A stretch of DNA of 64,000 nucleotides from Saprospiraceae bacterium (lineage in GTDB: Bacteria > Bacteroidota > Bacteroidia > Chitinophagales > Saprospiraceae), in NCBI GenBank assembly GCA_028280415.1, contig JANQLV010000002.1, positions 1 to 64,000 of the forward strand, read 5' to 3'. Shown here piece after piece: positions 20,655 through 29,876 of this stretch (position 1 is the stretch's first letter; every line of letters begins with the position of its first letter). Below the pieces are notes generated by a model. That model ran no database searches. It was not told the origin of the DNA and saw nothing but the letters and a program-made list of their open reading frames with translations. Position numbers and translations under genes: made by a program.

Positions 20655-21833
20655 ATGGAAATACTTTTCATTTCGCATAAATTCCCACCGACGATTGGAG
20701 GTATGGAAAAACAAAGCTTTGAGCTGATCAGCCGAACCAGCGAACAGCACAAAGTTCATCGGCTTATCCATACCGGTGAAACGGAAAGCAAGCTTCGCTT
20801 TTTTCTTTCTTTAAAAAGGAGAATTAAAAAAATACTCAGAGCGAATCCCGGTATCGAGATCATCCATCTCAATGATGGCTTAATGGGTTTATTCACGCTC
20901 TGGTTGAAAAGATATACCCCTATCCCGGTTGTCATTACCTTCCATGGGCTCGATCTTGTATTTCCCAACCGGATTTATCAGTGGTTCATCAAAAAATATA
21001 CTCGCTACGATGCAGCCATATGCGTTAGTACCGCCACCGCCGAACAAGCCATTCAGAGGGGTTTTAAAGAATCACAAGTTTTTGTTGTTCCTAATGGTGT
21101 CGATCATGAAATCGCCCGGTACCAGAGCGATAGAGCAAAGTCGATTGAAGCATTTCAAACTAAATATGGCATTGATCTGCGCAAGAAAAAAATCCTGACC
21201 ATGCTCGGCAGGCCGGTACAGCGAAAAGGCTTTAGCTGGTTTTTGGAAAAGGTAGTTCCGCTTTTGGATGAAGACTATCAAATCATAATGATCGGACCGC
21301 GGAAACCATCCAAACCTCCTTCCTTACCGGCTCGAATGGTTCCAAAATATATTCGCGATCAGATTAGCCTTGCCAAAGGAGGTCTCAACGACGAAGCCCG
21401 GATTATCGAATTGCTTAAAAACCCGGAGATTAAAGCCAAAGTAATTGAGACGGGCAAAGTTCCTTTTAACGAGCTACTGGATTTGCTAAGCCTTGCTCAT
21501 TTGTTTATCATGCCCAATATCAAAATGCCCGGAGATGCCGAAGGGTTTGGTTTGGTTGCCCTCGAAGCATCCCTGCGAGAGGCCGTCGTTTTGGCAAGCA
21601 ATCTGGAAGGTATTCCCGAAGCTATTCAGGATAGTAAAAATGGTTTTCTTCTCCCCTCTGCCGAGCCGGGGATTTGGACACATAAAATCAAAAGTTTGTT
21701 TAAAAATTCACAAGCACTAAAAACACATAGTCAATCCTTCAAGACCTTTACACTTAATAATTACAGTTGGCAAAAAATGGTAGACGGCTATCTCGATGTG
21801 TTTTCTATATTGTTGAAACGAGCTTCTAATTGA
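20655..21833 (+). CDS. GT4 glycosyltransferase
   Basis: The 392-residue GT-B enzyme starts with MEILFISHKFPPTIGGMEKQ, the usual GT4 opening with the GGME acceptor loop. VVITFHGLDLVFPNRI and VVPNGVDHE belong to the N-terminal half and linker. The donor half shows TMLGRPVQRKGFSWFLEKV and a degenerate E-x7-E motif in DAEGFGLVALEASL. Longer than usual is the loop around residues 215-265 (KPPSLPARMVPKYIRD), which may bind a membrane or a large acceptor. Likely co-transcribed with the previous glycosyltransferase; acceptor unknown. Confidence 0.83.
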   Translation: MEILFISHKFPPTIGGMEKQSFELISRTSEQHKVHRLIHTGETESKLRFFLSLKRRIKKILRANPGIEIIHLNDGLMGLFTLWLKRYTPIPVVITFHGLDLVFPNRIYQWFIKKYTRYDAAICVSTATAEQAIQRGFKESQVFVVPNGVDHEIARYQSDRAKSIEAFQTKYGIDLRKKKILTMLGRPVQRKGFSWFLEKVVPLLDEDYQIIMIGPRKPSKPPSLPARMVPKYIRDQISLAKGGLNDEARIIELLKNPEIKAKVIETGKVPFNELLDLLSLAHLFIMPNIKMPGDAEGFGLVALEASLREAVVLASNLEGIPEAIQDSKNGFLLPSAEPGIWTHKIKSLFKNSQALKTHSQSFKTFTLNNYSWQKMVDGYLDVFSILLKRASN

Positions 21834-21969
21834 GCCTCCGTTCAAAACCTGGTAACTGGTATCCGTCACCATTCAGAGCCTAGATCGCTTATTAAAGTCG
21901 TTCAAAGAAGGCAAGCAGGCACTATTAAGGCTTTTACGGATAAATGACTAAAAAACTGGCTTGATTCCT

Positions 21970-21977
21970 TAAATTTG
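21970..21977 (+). promoter_or_regulatory. TAnnTTTG box immediately upstream of hemL
   Basis: TAAATTTG fits the Bacteroidota -7 consensus and ends 4 nt before the hemL ATG. Transcription from it would start at or next to the start codon. No TTG is seen at 17-23 nt upstream, so the call is tentative. Confidence 0.35.
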
Positions 21978-21981
21978 CGGC

Positions 21982-23289
21982 ATGAAAACACAGCGTAAAA
22001 TTAAAAGAGATGCATCGGCCACTTTGTATGAAGAAGCGAAGCAGTATTTCCCGGGGGGCGTCAACTCTCCTGTCCGGGCTTTCAAATCCGTTTCCGGCCC
22101 ACCTCTGTTTATTAAATCCGGAAATGGTTGTCGGATTTTTGACGAAGATGATAATAGTTATATTGATTTTTGTTGCTCCTGGGGCCCACTCATTCTCGGA
22201 CATAATAATGAGCAAATCAGAGACTTTGTAATTGATACCATAAATAAAGGTACTTCCTTTGGCGCGCCAACCAAACTGGGTAATCAACTTGGAAAATTAA
22301 TCCTGGACAATAATCGTTTTATTGATAAACTAAGATTTGTCAGCTCGGGAACCGAAGCGGTGATGTCTGCTATTCGTCTGGCCCGCGGGTTTACCGGCCG
22401 TAATAAAATTATCAAGTTCGAAGGATGTTATCACGGTCATGTAGATTCTCTACTGGTAAAGGCAGGCAGTGGCCTGGCAACTTTTGGAGAAAGTACTTCA
22501 GCCGGGATTCCGGATGCTTTTATCAAGGAAACCATTGTACTCCCGCTGAATGATCCGAAAATGCTGAGTGAGGTGATGGAAAAGCACGGACAAGATGTAG
22601 CAGCAATTATTATTGAACCGGTACCGGCGAATAACGGTCTTTTACTTCAGGATAAATCCTTTCTTGAATGTCTGCGGATTAAATGTCATAAATACGGTGC
22701 CTTATTGATTTTCGATGAAGTAATCAATGGATTTCGAATTGGTTTTGAAGGAGCTGCAGGGCATTATGGAATTCAACCCGATATAATCACCTATGGTAAA
22801 ATCATTGGTGGCGGTATGCCGGTTGGTGCTTACGGAGCAAGCAAGGCAATCATGGATCATGTAGCCCCGGACGGGCCCGTTTACCAGGCAGGTACACTTT
22901 CAGCCAATCCGGTCGCAATGGCCGCCGGTTACGCCGCATTGCAACAATTGCTGGCCGATGGCTTTTATGAAACGCTAGCGCAAAAGACGGAAGATTTTAT
23001 AAAAATCATCCTGGATCATGCAGATCAAAAAGGTTATGAACTTAGTATACCACATATTGGTTCTATTTTCTGGATTGCCTTTACAAAGGAAGAGATCAAA
23101 TCAGCAGAACAGATTGATCCGGCGAGTATGGAAAAATTCAAAATTCTGCATCACGAATTATTACAACGTGGCGTTTATCTCGGTCCTTCCGGATACGAAG
23201 TAGGCTTTGTTTCCGCAGCTCACAAGCAAGAGGATCTGGAAGAAGCTGCAGCTTATATTTGTGAAGCATTAAATGAAATTGAATGGTAG
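21982..23289 (+). CDS. hemL: Glutamate-1-semialdehyde 2,1-aminomutase
   Basis: The 435-residue protein matches HemL over its full length. It converts glutamate-1-semialdehyde to 5-aminolevulinate in the C5 route to haem and other tetrapyrroles, in the cytosol with PLP. Visible motifs: PGGVNSPVRAF at the start, FVSSGTEAVMSAIRLARG, EGCYHGHVDSLLVKAGSG, LLIFDEVINGFR, and YGKIIGGGMPVGAYG with Lys273 as the PLP lysine. It is followed 40 bp later by a histidine kinase gene on the same strand, which may be read through. An 18-bp palindrome lies in that gap. Confidence 0.96.
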   Translation: MKTQRKIKRDASATLYEEAKQYFPGGVNSPVRAFKSVSGPPLFIKSGNGCRIFDEDDNSYIDFCCSWGPLILGHNNEQIRDFVIDTINKGTSFGAPTKLGNQLGKLILDNNRFIDKLRFVSSGTEAVMSAIRLARGFTGRNKIIKFEGCYHGHVDSLLVKAGSGLATFGESTSAGIPDAFIKETIVLPLNDPKMLSEVMEKHGQDVAAIIIEPVPANNGLLLQDKSFLECLRIKCHKYGALLIFDEVINGFRIGFEGAAGHYGIQPDIITYGKIIGGGMPVGAYGASKAIMDHVAPDGPVYQAGTLSANPVAMAAGYAALQQLLADGFYETLAQKTEDFIKIILDHADQKGYELSIPHIGSIFWIAFTKEEIKSAEQIDPASMEKFKILHHELLQRGVYLGPSGYEVGFVSAAHKQEDLEEAAAYICEALNEIEW

Positions 23290-23291
23290 TA

Positions 23292-23309
23292 TCGATATTT
23301 GAATATCGA
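23292..23309. repeat. Short palindrome between hemL and the kinase gene
   Basis: TCGATATT and AATATCGA form 8-bp arms around a TG centre, just after the hemL stop and 20 bp before the kinase start. It could be an operator or a small RNA hairpin; there is no T-tract, so it is not a good terminator. Confidence 0.4.
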
Positions 23310-23329
23310 ATGGACTAACAACATATAAT

Positions 23330-24361
23330 TTGAAAAAATACTTATCACTCAGGTTACTATCTCTGATTGTGATTGCATACATGTTGATTGCATTCGCCTG
23401 GTGGTCGGTTTTACTCTATACCAAAAACAAAGATGCTTTTATCGCCAAAGCAGAATACATGAAAATTGTCATGATAGCTGAAAGCACGATAAAAAGCGAT
23501 CAGGAGTTTTTACAAACCCAGGCTTATCAGGATTTGGCGAAGCAATACCAGCGGCAGGAGTGGATGATTCTCGGCGAAGCATTCGTCTTTGTGATCAGTT
23601 TGGTAATCGGGGTATGGTTGATCAATCGGGGTTATAATAAGGAAATTGTAGTCGCCAATCAACAAAAGAATTTCCTGCTGTCGATTACCCATGAGCTGAA
23701 ATCACCGCTTTCATCAATTCGGTTGATTCTGGAAACGTTTCAAAAACGCTCGCTCAAACCGGAACAGGTTGCCAAGTTTACCAATAGCGCTTTGCAAGAA
23801 ACCGACCGCCTGACTACTTTAGTTAATGATTTACTGCTTGCCGCAAAAATTGAAACTACCTATCAGCCTTCCAAAGAACCTATTCCCTTGACTGAAACGG
23901 TAGAAGATATTATCTCCAAACTAAAAATCAAGTTCAATACCGCAGTCTTTAAAGTAGATAGTCTCCCGGATAATATTTTTATCGAAGGAGATCGCCTGGG
24001 GATTACCTCTGCTTTAATTAATCTTATCGAAAATGCCCTGAAATACTCTCCAAAACCCGCAAATATTGAAATCTTGTTGCGATCCAATCAACAAAATATC
24101 ATTATTGAAGTGGCAGATCAGGGTTTAGGGATTTCGGATAGAGAAAAGAAGAAAGTATTTGAAAAATTCTATCGGGTCGGTTCTGAGGATACACGAAAAA
24201 CAAAAGGAACCGGTCTGGGGTTATTTATTGTAAACGAAATTGTAAAGGCTCATCAGGGGAAAATTATTATTTTGGACAATGAACCAAAAGGTACAAGGTT
24301 TAGAATAAGTTTACCTGCTTCCCTGGAGTTTAAGTCAGAACTGGAGCATATTAATATTTAG
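23330..24361 (+). CDS. Sensor histidine kinase
   Basis: 343 residues from a TTG start; the next Met lies inside the first membrane segment, so TTG is preferred. Two membrane segments (about 8-29 and 79-98) flank a short periplasmic loop of about 50 residues. HisKA follows with SITHELKSPLSSIRL, His121 being the phosphorylated residue. The ATPase domain shows N-box NLIENALKYSP, G1 VADQGLGIS, F-box FEKFYRV and G2 GTGLGLFIVNEIV. No HAMP or PAS is visible. The response regulator gene begins 33 bp downstream, making a standard two-component pair. The signal is unknown. Confidence 0.93.
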   Translation: MKKYLSLRLLSLIVIAYMLIAFAWWSVLLYTKNKDAFIAKAEYMKIVMIAESTIKSDQEFLQTQAYQDLAKQYQRQEWMILGEAFVFVISLVIGVWLINRGYNKEIVVANQQKNFLLSITHELKSPLSSIRLILETFQKRSLKPEQVAKFTNSALQETDRLTTLVNDLLLAAKIETTYQPSKEPIPLTETVEDIISKLKIKFNTAVFKVDSLPDNIFIEGDRLGITSALINLIENALKYSPKPANIEILLRSNQQNIIIEVADQGLGISDREKKKVFEKFYRVGSEDTRKTKGTGLGLFIVNEIVKAHQGKIIILDNEPKGTRFRISLPASLEFKSELEHINI

Positions 24362-24394
24362 ATAAAAAAACATTCAAGCATTAAAAAGAAAACC

Positions 24395-25078
24395 ATGCGA
24401 ATCTTATTAGTCGAAGATGAAGAAAATATAAGCGAAGTAGTAAAACTCAATCTGGAAATGGATGATTATGAAGTAGTTCATACGGATAATGGGCGGGAGG
24501 CAATCAAGCTGTTTCACGAACAGCATTTTGATCTTCTCATCCTAGATGTGATGCTACCGGAAATTGATGGTTTTCAAATCTGCGAACAAGTACGTCTGAC
24601 CAATCTGGATGTGCCGATTATTTTTCTCACTGCCAAAGATACTGCTCCGGATCGAATCACAGGACTCAAAAAAGGCGCGGATGATTATCTGACCAAACCT
24701 TTTAATCTGGAAGAACTGTTATTGAGGGTTCAGAATTTAATCAAGCGCAGTGCAAAGGTACCGGGAAATACACCGGAGATTTACGATTTTGGAGAAAATC
24801 AGATCAATTTCAAGACCTATGAGGCCCGGGGAGTTAAAGGAGAATTTAACCTGACTAAAAAGGAAGCCATGCTTTTGAAATTATTGATCGATAGAAAAAA
24901 TGAAGTGGTTTCCCGGCAGCAAATCCTGCAATCCGTTTGGGGTTATGATGTCTATCCTTCTACCCGAACCATCGATAATTTTATTCTTTCTTTCCGAAAA
25001 TATTTTGAAAAAGATCCCCGAAATCCGGTTTATTTTCACTCTGTCAGGGGAATTGGTTATAAGTTTATTTATGAATAA
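24395..25078 (+). CDS. OmpR/PhoB-family response regulator
   Basis: 227 residues: a receiver domain (acidic pair in LVEDEEN, phosphorylatable Asp51 in LLILDVMLPE, Lys in LTKPFN) and a C-terminal winged-helix DNA-binding domain (LTKKEAMLLKLLIDRKNEVVSR, RTIDNFILSFRKYFE, HSVRGIGYKFIYE). It is the partner of the kinase encoded just upstream. Targets cannot be read from this window. Confidence 0.95.
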   Translation: MRILLVEDEENISEVVKLNLEMDDYEVVHTDNGREAIKLFHEQHFDLLILDVMLPEIDGFQICEQVRLTNLDVPIIFLTAKDTAPDRITGLKKGADDYLTKPFNLEELLLRVQNLIKRSAKVPGNTPEIYDFGENQINFKTYEARGVKGEFNLTKKEAMLLKLLIDRKNEVVSRQQILQSVWGYDVYPSTRTIDNFILSFRKYFEKDPRNPVYFHSVRGIGYKFIYE

Positions 25079-25231
25079 CATTCAGCGAAAACGCCAAAAC
25101 CGAAAAATTCCTCAACGAGAACAGCTCGGTATTATCAGGAGTTTAGGTGGGGATCATAAATTCGCAGCCATAAGAGTGTAGCATATTTAAAGATTAAATC
25201 ATAAATGCAGCTGAGGTCGATTTTAGAAATC

Positions 25232-26731
25232 TCATAACTTTACAATCAGGCCCGAGTGCAATAATTTTCCTTCCTTTGTCCTTATGGTCAAAGCATATGA
25301 ACCTGCTGGCAAATTTCCGACTTCTATTCTTCCATCAATTACTTGTCCTTTATAGACTTCCTGCCCGCTTATATTTTTTAATGAAAATTGTAAATACTGC
25401 AAATGGATATTTTCCAAAGTGATCGTGGAACGAAATGGATTGGGGTGAAAATTGATTTGACTGTTTTCCAGTATATCCGCTAAAGCAGTAGTGCCTCCCT
25501 GAAACTCATAGGCCCCGATGTCATACCCTGCTCCCGAAGGCCTGACCGCTCCGGCAAAATCTTCATGGAGCCCGGTTACATTTTGTCCTGCATCTACCGC
25601 TGGAGCCTCAGCCAGAAGATGAAAATCGGTCTGTAAATAATTTTCAAACAAACCCGATGCATCATCAATTACTATAGAATGCGAATCCAGCCCCAGGCTT
25701 TGCCATTCCTGAAAATCAATCGTCGAACCATCTCCACTGGCACTCAGTTTATCGTATAACATATTATAATCGCTTGAAAAATCATCAATGGACTCCGCAC
25801 TGATACAGCCTCGCCAACTATGCTCATTTAATATGATGTTATTATAAATCTTTGTCCCCGGATTAGCTCCCGTATTTACCAAGATTCCCCAACGCCCGTC
25901 TTCGGGGACAATAATGGTGTTATTAAAAATCTCTGCCCCCCGGGAAGCTATCGCCCCATCAACCTGATAAAGCGAAATCCCCTGAGCATTGTGATTATTA
26001 TAAATCAGATTATTAAAAATCTGTGCATCTTCTACCCCATCCATATTCAGCCCCGCTCCAAGATTATTCTCATACAGTTCGTTTCCATAAATCTGTGCAT
26101 CCGAAATAATTCCATCGCCGCCCGCTGAGAGATCACCATTAAGATGAATACCCGCCCGGTTATTGCCAAAGCATTTATTATACCTGATCACTGGCCCGTC
26201 GGAACTATTGGATACATAGATCCCATGCTCATCCTGACTATTGGTACAAACATTTTTTTCAATCAGAATATCATCCGTAAAACCAGTGAAGATTCCTCTT
26301 TCAAAATTATTATCACAATGGCAATTCCGGACAATACAATGATCCGACAAAGCCAGACGAATACCATTTCGAGGTTGATCATTTACCATAAAACCATCGA
26401 TGATGATATAATCTGCATTTTCGACATTGATCCCGTCATTCGTTGGTCCGGGTTCATTGATTAGAACATCATTTCCCAGGGTCATAAAAACAATTGGCAT
26501 CGATGCTGTACCCGATGTGATGATTTCAAAACCAATATAAGTACCATTCTGTACGAGAACCGTATCTCCGGGTTGAACTAAATCGGCTGCTTGCTGGGGC
26601 GTTGCCAAAGCCTCGTTCAGGCTGGTTCCGGAATTATCATCACTTCCGGAGTTGGAAACAAAATAAGTGAGAGCAGGCAGTTGGCTTATTGGTAGCAAGA
26701 GGAAAAGGCAAATCGATAATTGGTGTTTCAT
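25232..26731 (-). CDS. Secreted right-handed parallel beta-helix protein with T9SS tail
   Basis: About 499 residues from ATG 26731 (MKHQLSICLFLLLPISQL signal peptide); the open frame extends to 26788 without adding signal. The opening YFVSNSGSDDNSGTSLNEAL followed by PGDTVLVQNGTYIGF is the classic start of a pectate-lyase-like or NosD-like helix. Then come repeated rungs (DHCIVRNCHCDNN, DILIEKNVCTNSQDEHGIYVSN, AQIYGNELYENN, AQIFNNLIYNN). A T9SS domain ends the protein (FHPNPFRSTIT ... GLIVKL). Such proteins bind or cleave polysaccharides; no catalytic residues are clear enough to assign a substrate. Confidence 0.9.
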   Translation of the reverse strand: MKHQLSICLFLLLPISQLPALTYFVSNSGSDDNSGTSLNEALATPQQAADLVQPGDTVLVQNGTYIGFEIITSGTASMPIVFMTLGNDVLINEPGPTNDGINVENADYIIIDGFMVNDQPRNGIRLALSDHCIVRNCHCDNNFERGIFTGFTDDILIEKNVCTNSQDEHGIYVSNSSDGPVIRYNKCFGNNRAGIHLNGDLSAGGDGIISDAQIYGNELYENNLGAGLNMDGVEDAQIFNNLIYNNHNAQGISLYQVDGAIASRGAEIFNNTIIVPEDGRWGILVNTGANPGTKIYNNIILNEHSWRGCISAESIDDFSSDYNMLYDKLSASGDGSTIDFQEWQSLGLDSHSIVIDDASGLFENYLQTDFHLLAEAPAVDAGQNVTGLHEDFAGAVRPSGAGYDIGAYEFQGGTTALADILENSQINFHPNPFRSTITLENIHLQYLQFSLKNISGQEVYKGQVIDGRIEVGNLPAGSYALTIRTKEGKLLHSGLIVKL

Positions 26732-26979
26732 ATTAAAGCACAGGTGTCGGGTTTCGAAGATATACACCTTAACGATTCGGATTTTCAAATAATTATACGA
26801 GACCTTATTTTCTTTGTAAATGCCAAAGCAAAATTGCCTGCATAGATAAAATGTTCAATCGGAATGGCCTGAGTAATTGAATGCCCGGAACATACACAGG
26901 AGGTTTCAAGTAGACTCAAAGGATTTATTGGTTCAATCTTTTAAACTTCTCTTTATTATGAAGAAACCTCTGAGCCTGA

Positions 26980-29757
26980 TCAGATTTTTGATAATTTGAA
27001 TTGATAAATAGCTCCCTCTATTTCCAAAAGAAGAATATACAATCCATTTTGCAGGTCGGAAATATCCAAACGGCAATGGTTCTGAACAGTCTGCCGTTTT
27101 CCCGCAATTTCACGCCCATCCATACTAAAGATTTTCACTTGCATCCATTCCGTCATCTCTACTTGAATATGAAGTACTTCCTTTGCAGGGTTTGGAAATA
27201 TTTTTATAAAATCCAAATCATGTACATCTGAGATATTAAGAAAATCTAATAAGAAAACTTCCGAGCTTATTGCTCCGCAATGAAGGGAAGAAGCGGCAAG
27301 TGTCACAGTATAGGTCCCTGGTCCCGGATATTCATGTATCGGGTTTTCCTCATTAGAAAAAATACTGCCATCTCCGAAATCCCATTCATAGTCTGTTGCG
27401 TTTAAGGAAAGATTTTCGAAGGTCACCGTATTTTCATCGATTGAAAAAGTGAAATCAGCTAGTACGGGCGACTCAATCAAAATGGCATCTTCCATTTCAA
27501 AAACATCAATTCCCTGCGAGCCCGTGACGGTCAACTGGACATCATATGTTCCCGGTGTGTTATAAATTACTTGTGGATTCATTTCAACAGAACTTGCAGG
27601 AATTCCACCCTCAAATAGCCATTCATAAGAGCTTACATTTCCCGTAGACAGGTTTTCAAAATTTACGATCCAGGGGGCACAGCCACTTCCATCTCCAAAA
27701 GAGAAAAAAGCAGAAAGCACTGTTTCAAGATCAATTTCCACCGTTTGAACAATGGTGTCCATTCCACAATCATTACTTACGATCAACTGTACCGTATAGC
27801 TACCACTTTCGGTATAGCTATGATCTGGACTATTTTGTGTATCGCTGTTCCCATCTCCAAAATCCCAACCACTAATATCTGCATCCGTTGACAGGTTAAT
27901 AAATTCCACGGTTCCGCCATTTATCGTATAGGAAAAATCTGCAACAGGATCAGCCAGCACAGAAACAGCATTAGACATCATAAGGGTATCTGCTCCTCCC
28001 GGACCTTCAACGATTAGACGTACAGGATAAACGCCAGGGCTATTATAAACTATTACTGGATCACTTTGCGTTGAACTAGTTGGAACTCCGCCTTCAAAAA
28101 TCCATTGATAATTATCAATTGCTCCTGTTGAGAAGTTATTAAAATTAACTGTTAAGGGCGTACACCCTTCCTCAACATCCATTGAAAAGCCCGCCGCCGG
28201 CGCTGCTTGTACATTGATCACAACTTCTTTTATAATCGTATCCTGTCCACAGGCATTAGCGACGATCAGTTCTACTGTATAGCTTCCGTTTCCGGGATAT
28301 TCGTGGCTTGGATTTTCGAGCATACTTGTTTCCGTATCACCAAAACTCCAGTTGTAGCTATTAGCATTTTCTGCCGTTTGATTGAAATCCACCATATTTC
28401 CGTTAACCAAAAAAATAAAATCTGCTATTGGAATAGGAAAAGTATCATTGGCAACCGGCAATGCCCCCAGGCTTTCCAGCAGCCCGGTACTTCCGGCTTC
28501 TGCGCCGTTAGTTCCGTCACTACAACTTGAGGAATTAATCGAAATGCCGGCATTACCACCATTCAACAAGGTAGCGAATGGATCACCCGCCATTAAATTT
28601 GTCAAAATCCGTCCACCACTACCTCCACCACCAGGCCCGTGACAGCGTTCCGCATTGCCGTTATTTACCAATCCACCGGCTCCCCCCTGCGCAGTAAGAT
28701 GGACCACCGTTTCTATATGCTCCGCCCTTAACAAAATCGTCCCTCCGGCTCCGCCACCACCAGCACCATCTCCCCCACCATTTTCGGGGCTCCTACCATT
28801 CGCAATGATTGACCAACCGAGTGGAAAAAACTCATTCACTATCAAAATAACAATCCCGCCGCCAGCTCCGCCATTAGTTGCCACATCATTGTTCCCGTGA
28901 CCGGCACCACCGCCACCGCCTAAAAACAGGCGATTTGAATTTTGCTCAATAGCCCTGCCTCCAAGCCCGGGATGAAAACCCTTGCAACCGAAGGTACTGG
29001 GTTCATTGTTCTCCCCTCCGGCGCCTCCGGCACTGATATTCGCACCACCGCCACCACCGGAATTATGATCGTTTCCACCACCGCCACCATTGGCCTGAGC
29101 GCCTTTACCATACTCCTTATCCGCAATAATGGTGGCAATTCCTTCTCCTTTCGCAGAACCTCGCCAGTTGCCACTGCCATAGAAATAATCATCTTGCTGA
29201 ACGATCCAGGTGCAATTATTATTAGCTGCGGAGGCAGCAAGACCGCCCCGAAACCCCAGGCCGCTTACATCAATCTGCCCATTCATCAACAATTGCCCGT
29301 TTACCTGCAAAGCTAGTACCCCACCAGTATCCCCGTTCCAGGGACCAGCAGTCAGCGTATTGATAATTTCCGCATCATCGTAAACCGGCATGCGAACCAA
29401 CTGAACACCTCCGTCAATATCATAAGCATTCATCAACTGATACCTCATCTCGATTTGATTGCCCGTAATGTTTGATATAGTATGTATTTCATACAAGCCT
29501 GCATTCCCAATATCTTCGACTGTACCAAAACCGGAATTATTAGATGCATTGATTTGCGCGCCTTGCATTTGAATGAGAACGACCTGATCACCAAGGGCAA
29601 AAGCGGAAGCATCGTCTACCATTAACAGCGTCTGACAGGAATCTGCTTCAATCTGGACAACCTTCGTGTAATCGTTGATGAGCCCGGAGATTTCGCTTTG
29701 GGCAAATAAGCTATTGACGAGTAAGCAATAGAAGAGTAGAACGCAGACTTTTTTCAT
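26980..29757 (-). CDS. Large secreted protein: glycine-rich domain, five PKD domains, T9SS tail
   Basis: 925 residues with signal peptide (MKKVCVLLFYCLLVNSLFAQ). Residues about 25-210 form an unassigned N-terminal region typical of such proteins. Residues about 215-390 are rich in glycine runs (ANGGGGGNDHNSGGGGG, LGGGGGAGHG, GGGDGAGGGGAGG) interleaved with hydrophobic strands. Five PKD domains follow to about residue 845, two in a long form (NFNNFSTGAIDNYQWIFEGG) and three short (YNWSFGDTETS, WDFGDGNSD, YEWDFGDGS). The T9SS domain ends it (IFPNPAKEV ... YQFKLSKI). A surface structural or adhesive role is inferred; GC content rises in the glycine-rich part because of GGN codons. Confidence 0.88.
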   Translation of the reverse strand: MKKVCVLLFYCLLVNSLFAQSEISGLINDYTKVVQIEADSCQTLLMVDDASAFALGDQVVLIQMQGAQINASNNSGFGTVEDIGNAGLYEIHTISNITGNQIEMRYQLMNAYDIDGGVQLVRMPVYDDAEIINTLTAGPWNGDTGGVLALQVNGQLLMNGQIDVSGLGFRGGLAASAANNNCTWIVQQDDYFYGSGNWRGSAKGEGIATIIADKEYGKGAQANGGGGGNDHNSGGGGGANISAGGAGGENNEPSTFGCKGFHPGLGGRAIEQNSNRLFLGGGGGAGHGNNDVATNGGAGGGIVILIVNEFFPLGWSIIANGRSPENGGGDGAGGGGAGGTILLRAEHIETVVHLTAQGGAGGLVNNGNAERCHGPGGGGSGGRILTNLMAGDPFATLLNGGNAGISINSSSCSDGTNGAEAGSTGLLESLGALPVANDTFPIPIADFIFLVNGNMVDFNQTAENANSYNWSFGDTETSMLENPSHEYPGNGSYTVELIVANACGQDTIIKEVVINVQAAPAAGFSMDVEEGCTPLTVNFNNFSTGAIDNYQWIFEGGVPTSSTQSDPVIVYNSPGVYPVRLIVEGPGGADTLMMSNAVSVLADPVADFSYTINGGTVEFINLSTDADISGWDFGDGNSDTQNSPDHSYTESGSYTVQLIVSNDCGMDTIVQTVEIDLETVLSAFFSFGDGSGCAPWIVNFENLSTGNVSSYEWLFEGGIPASSVEMNPQVIYNTPGTYDVQLTVTGSQGIDVFEMEDAILIESPVLADFTFSIDENTVTFENLSLNATDYEWDFGDGSIFSNEENPIHEYPGPGTYTVTLAASSLHCGAISSEVFLLDFLNISDVHDLDFIKIFPNPAKEVLHIQVEMTEWMQVKIFSMDGREIAGKRQTVQNHCRLDISDLQNGLYILLLEIEGAIYQFKLSKI

Positions 29758-29876
29758 TAAAATGGGTTTTGGAATGCTCGAATATCGATTATCAAAATCA
29801 TCGCTGGCAATCGGGCATTAAATCAATTCATATTAAATTGATGAGCGTTCTCATTTTCAAAAATAGCTAATTTTTA

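Noticed and set aside
28207..29316. Overlapping plus-strand frames rich in Pro and Thr
   Set aside because: They arise from the complement of the glycine-rich and PKD coding sequence.
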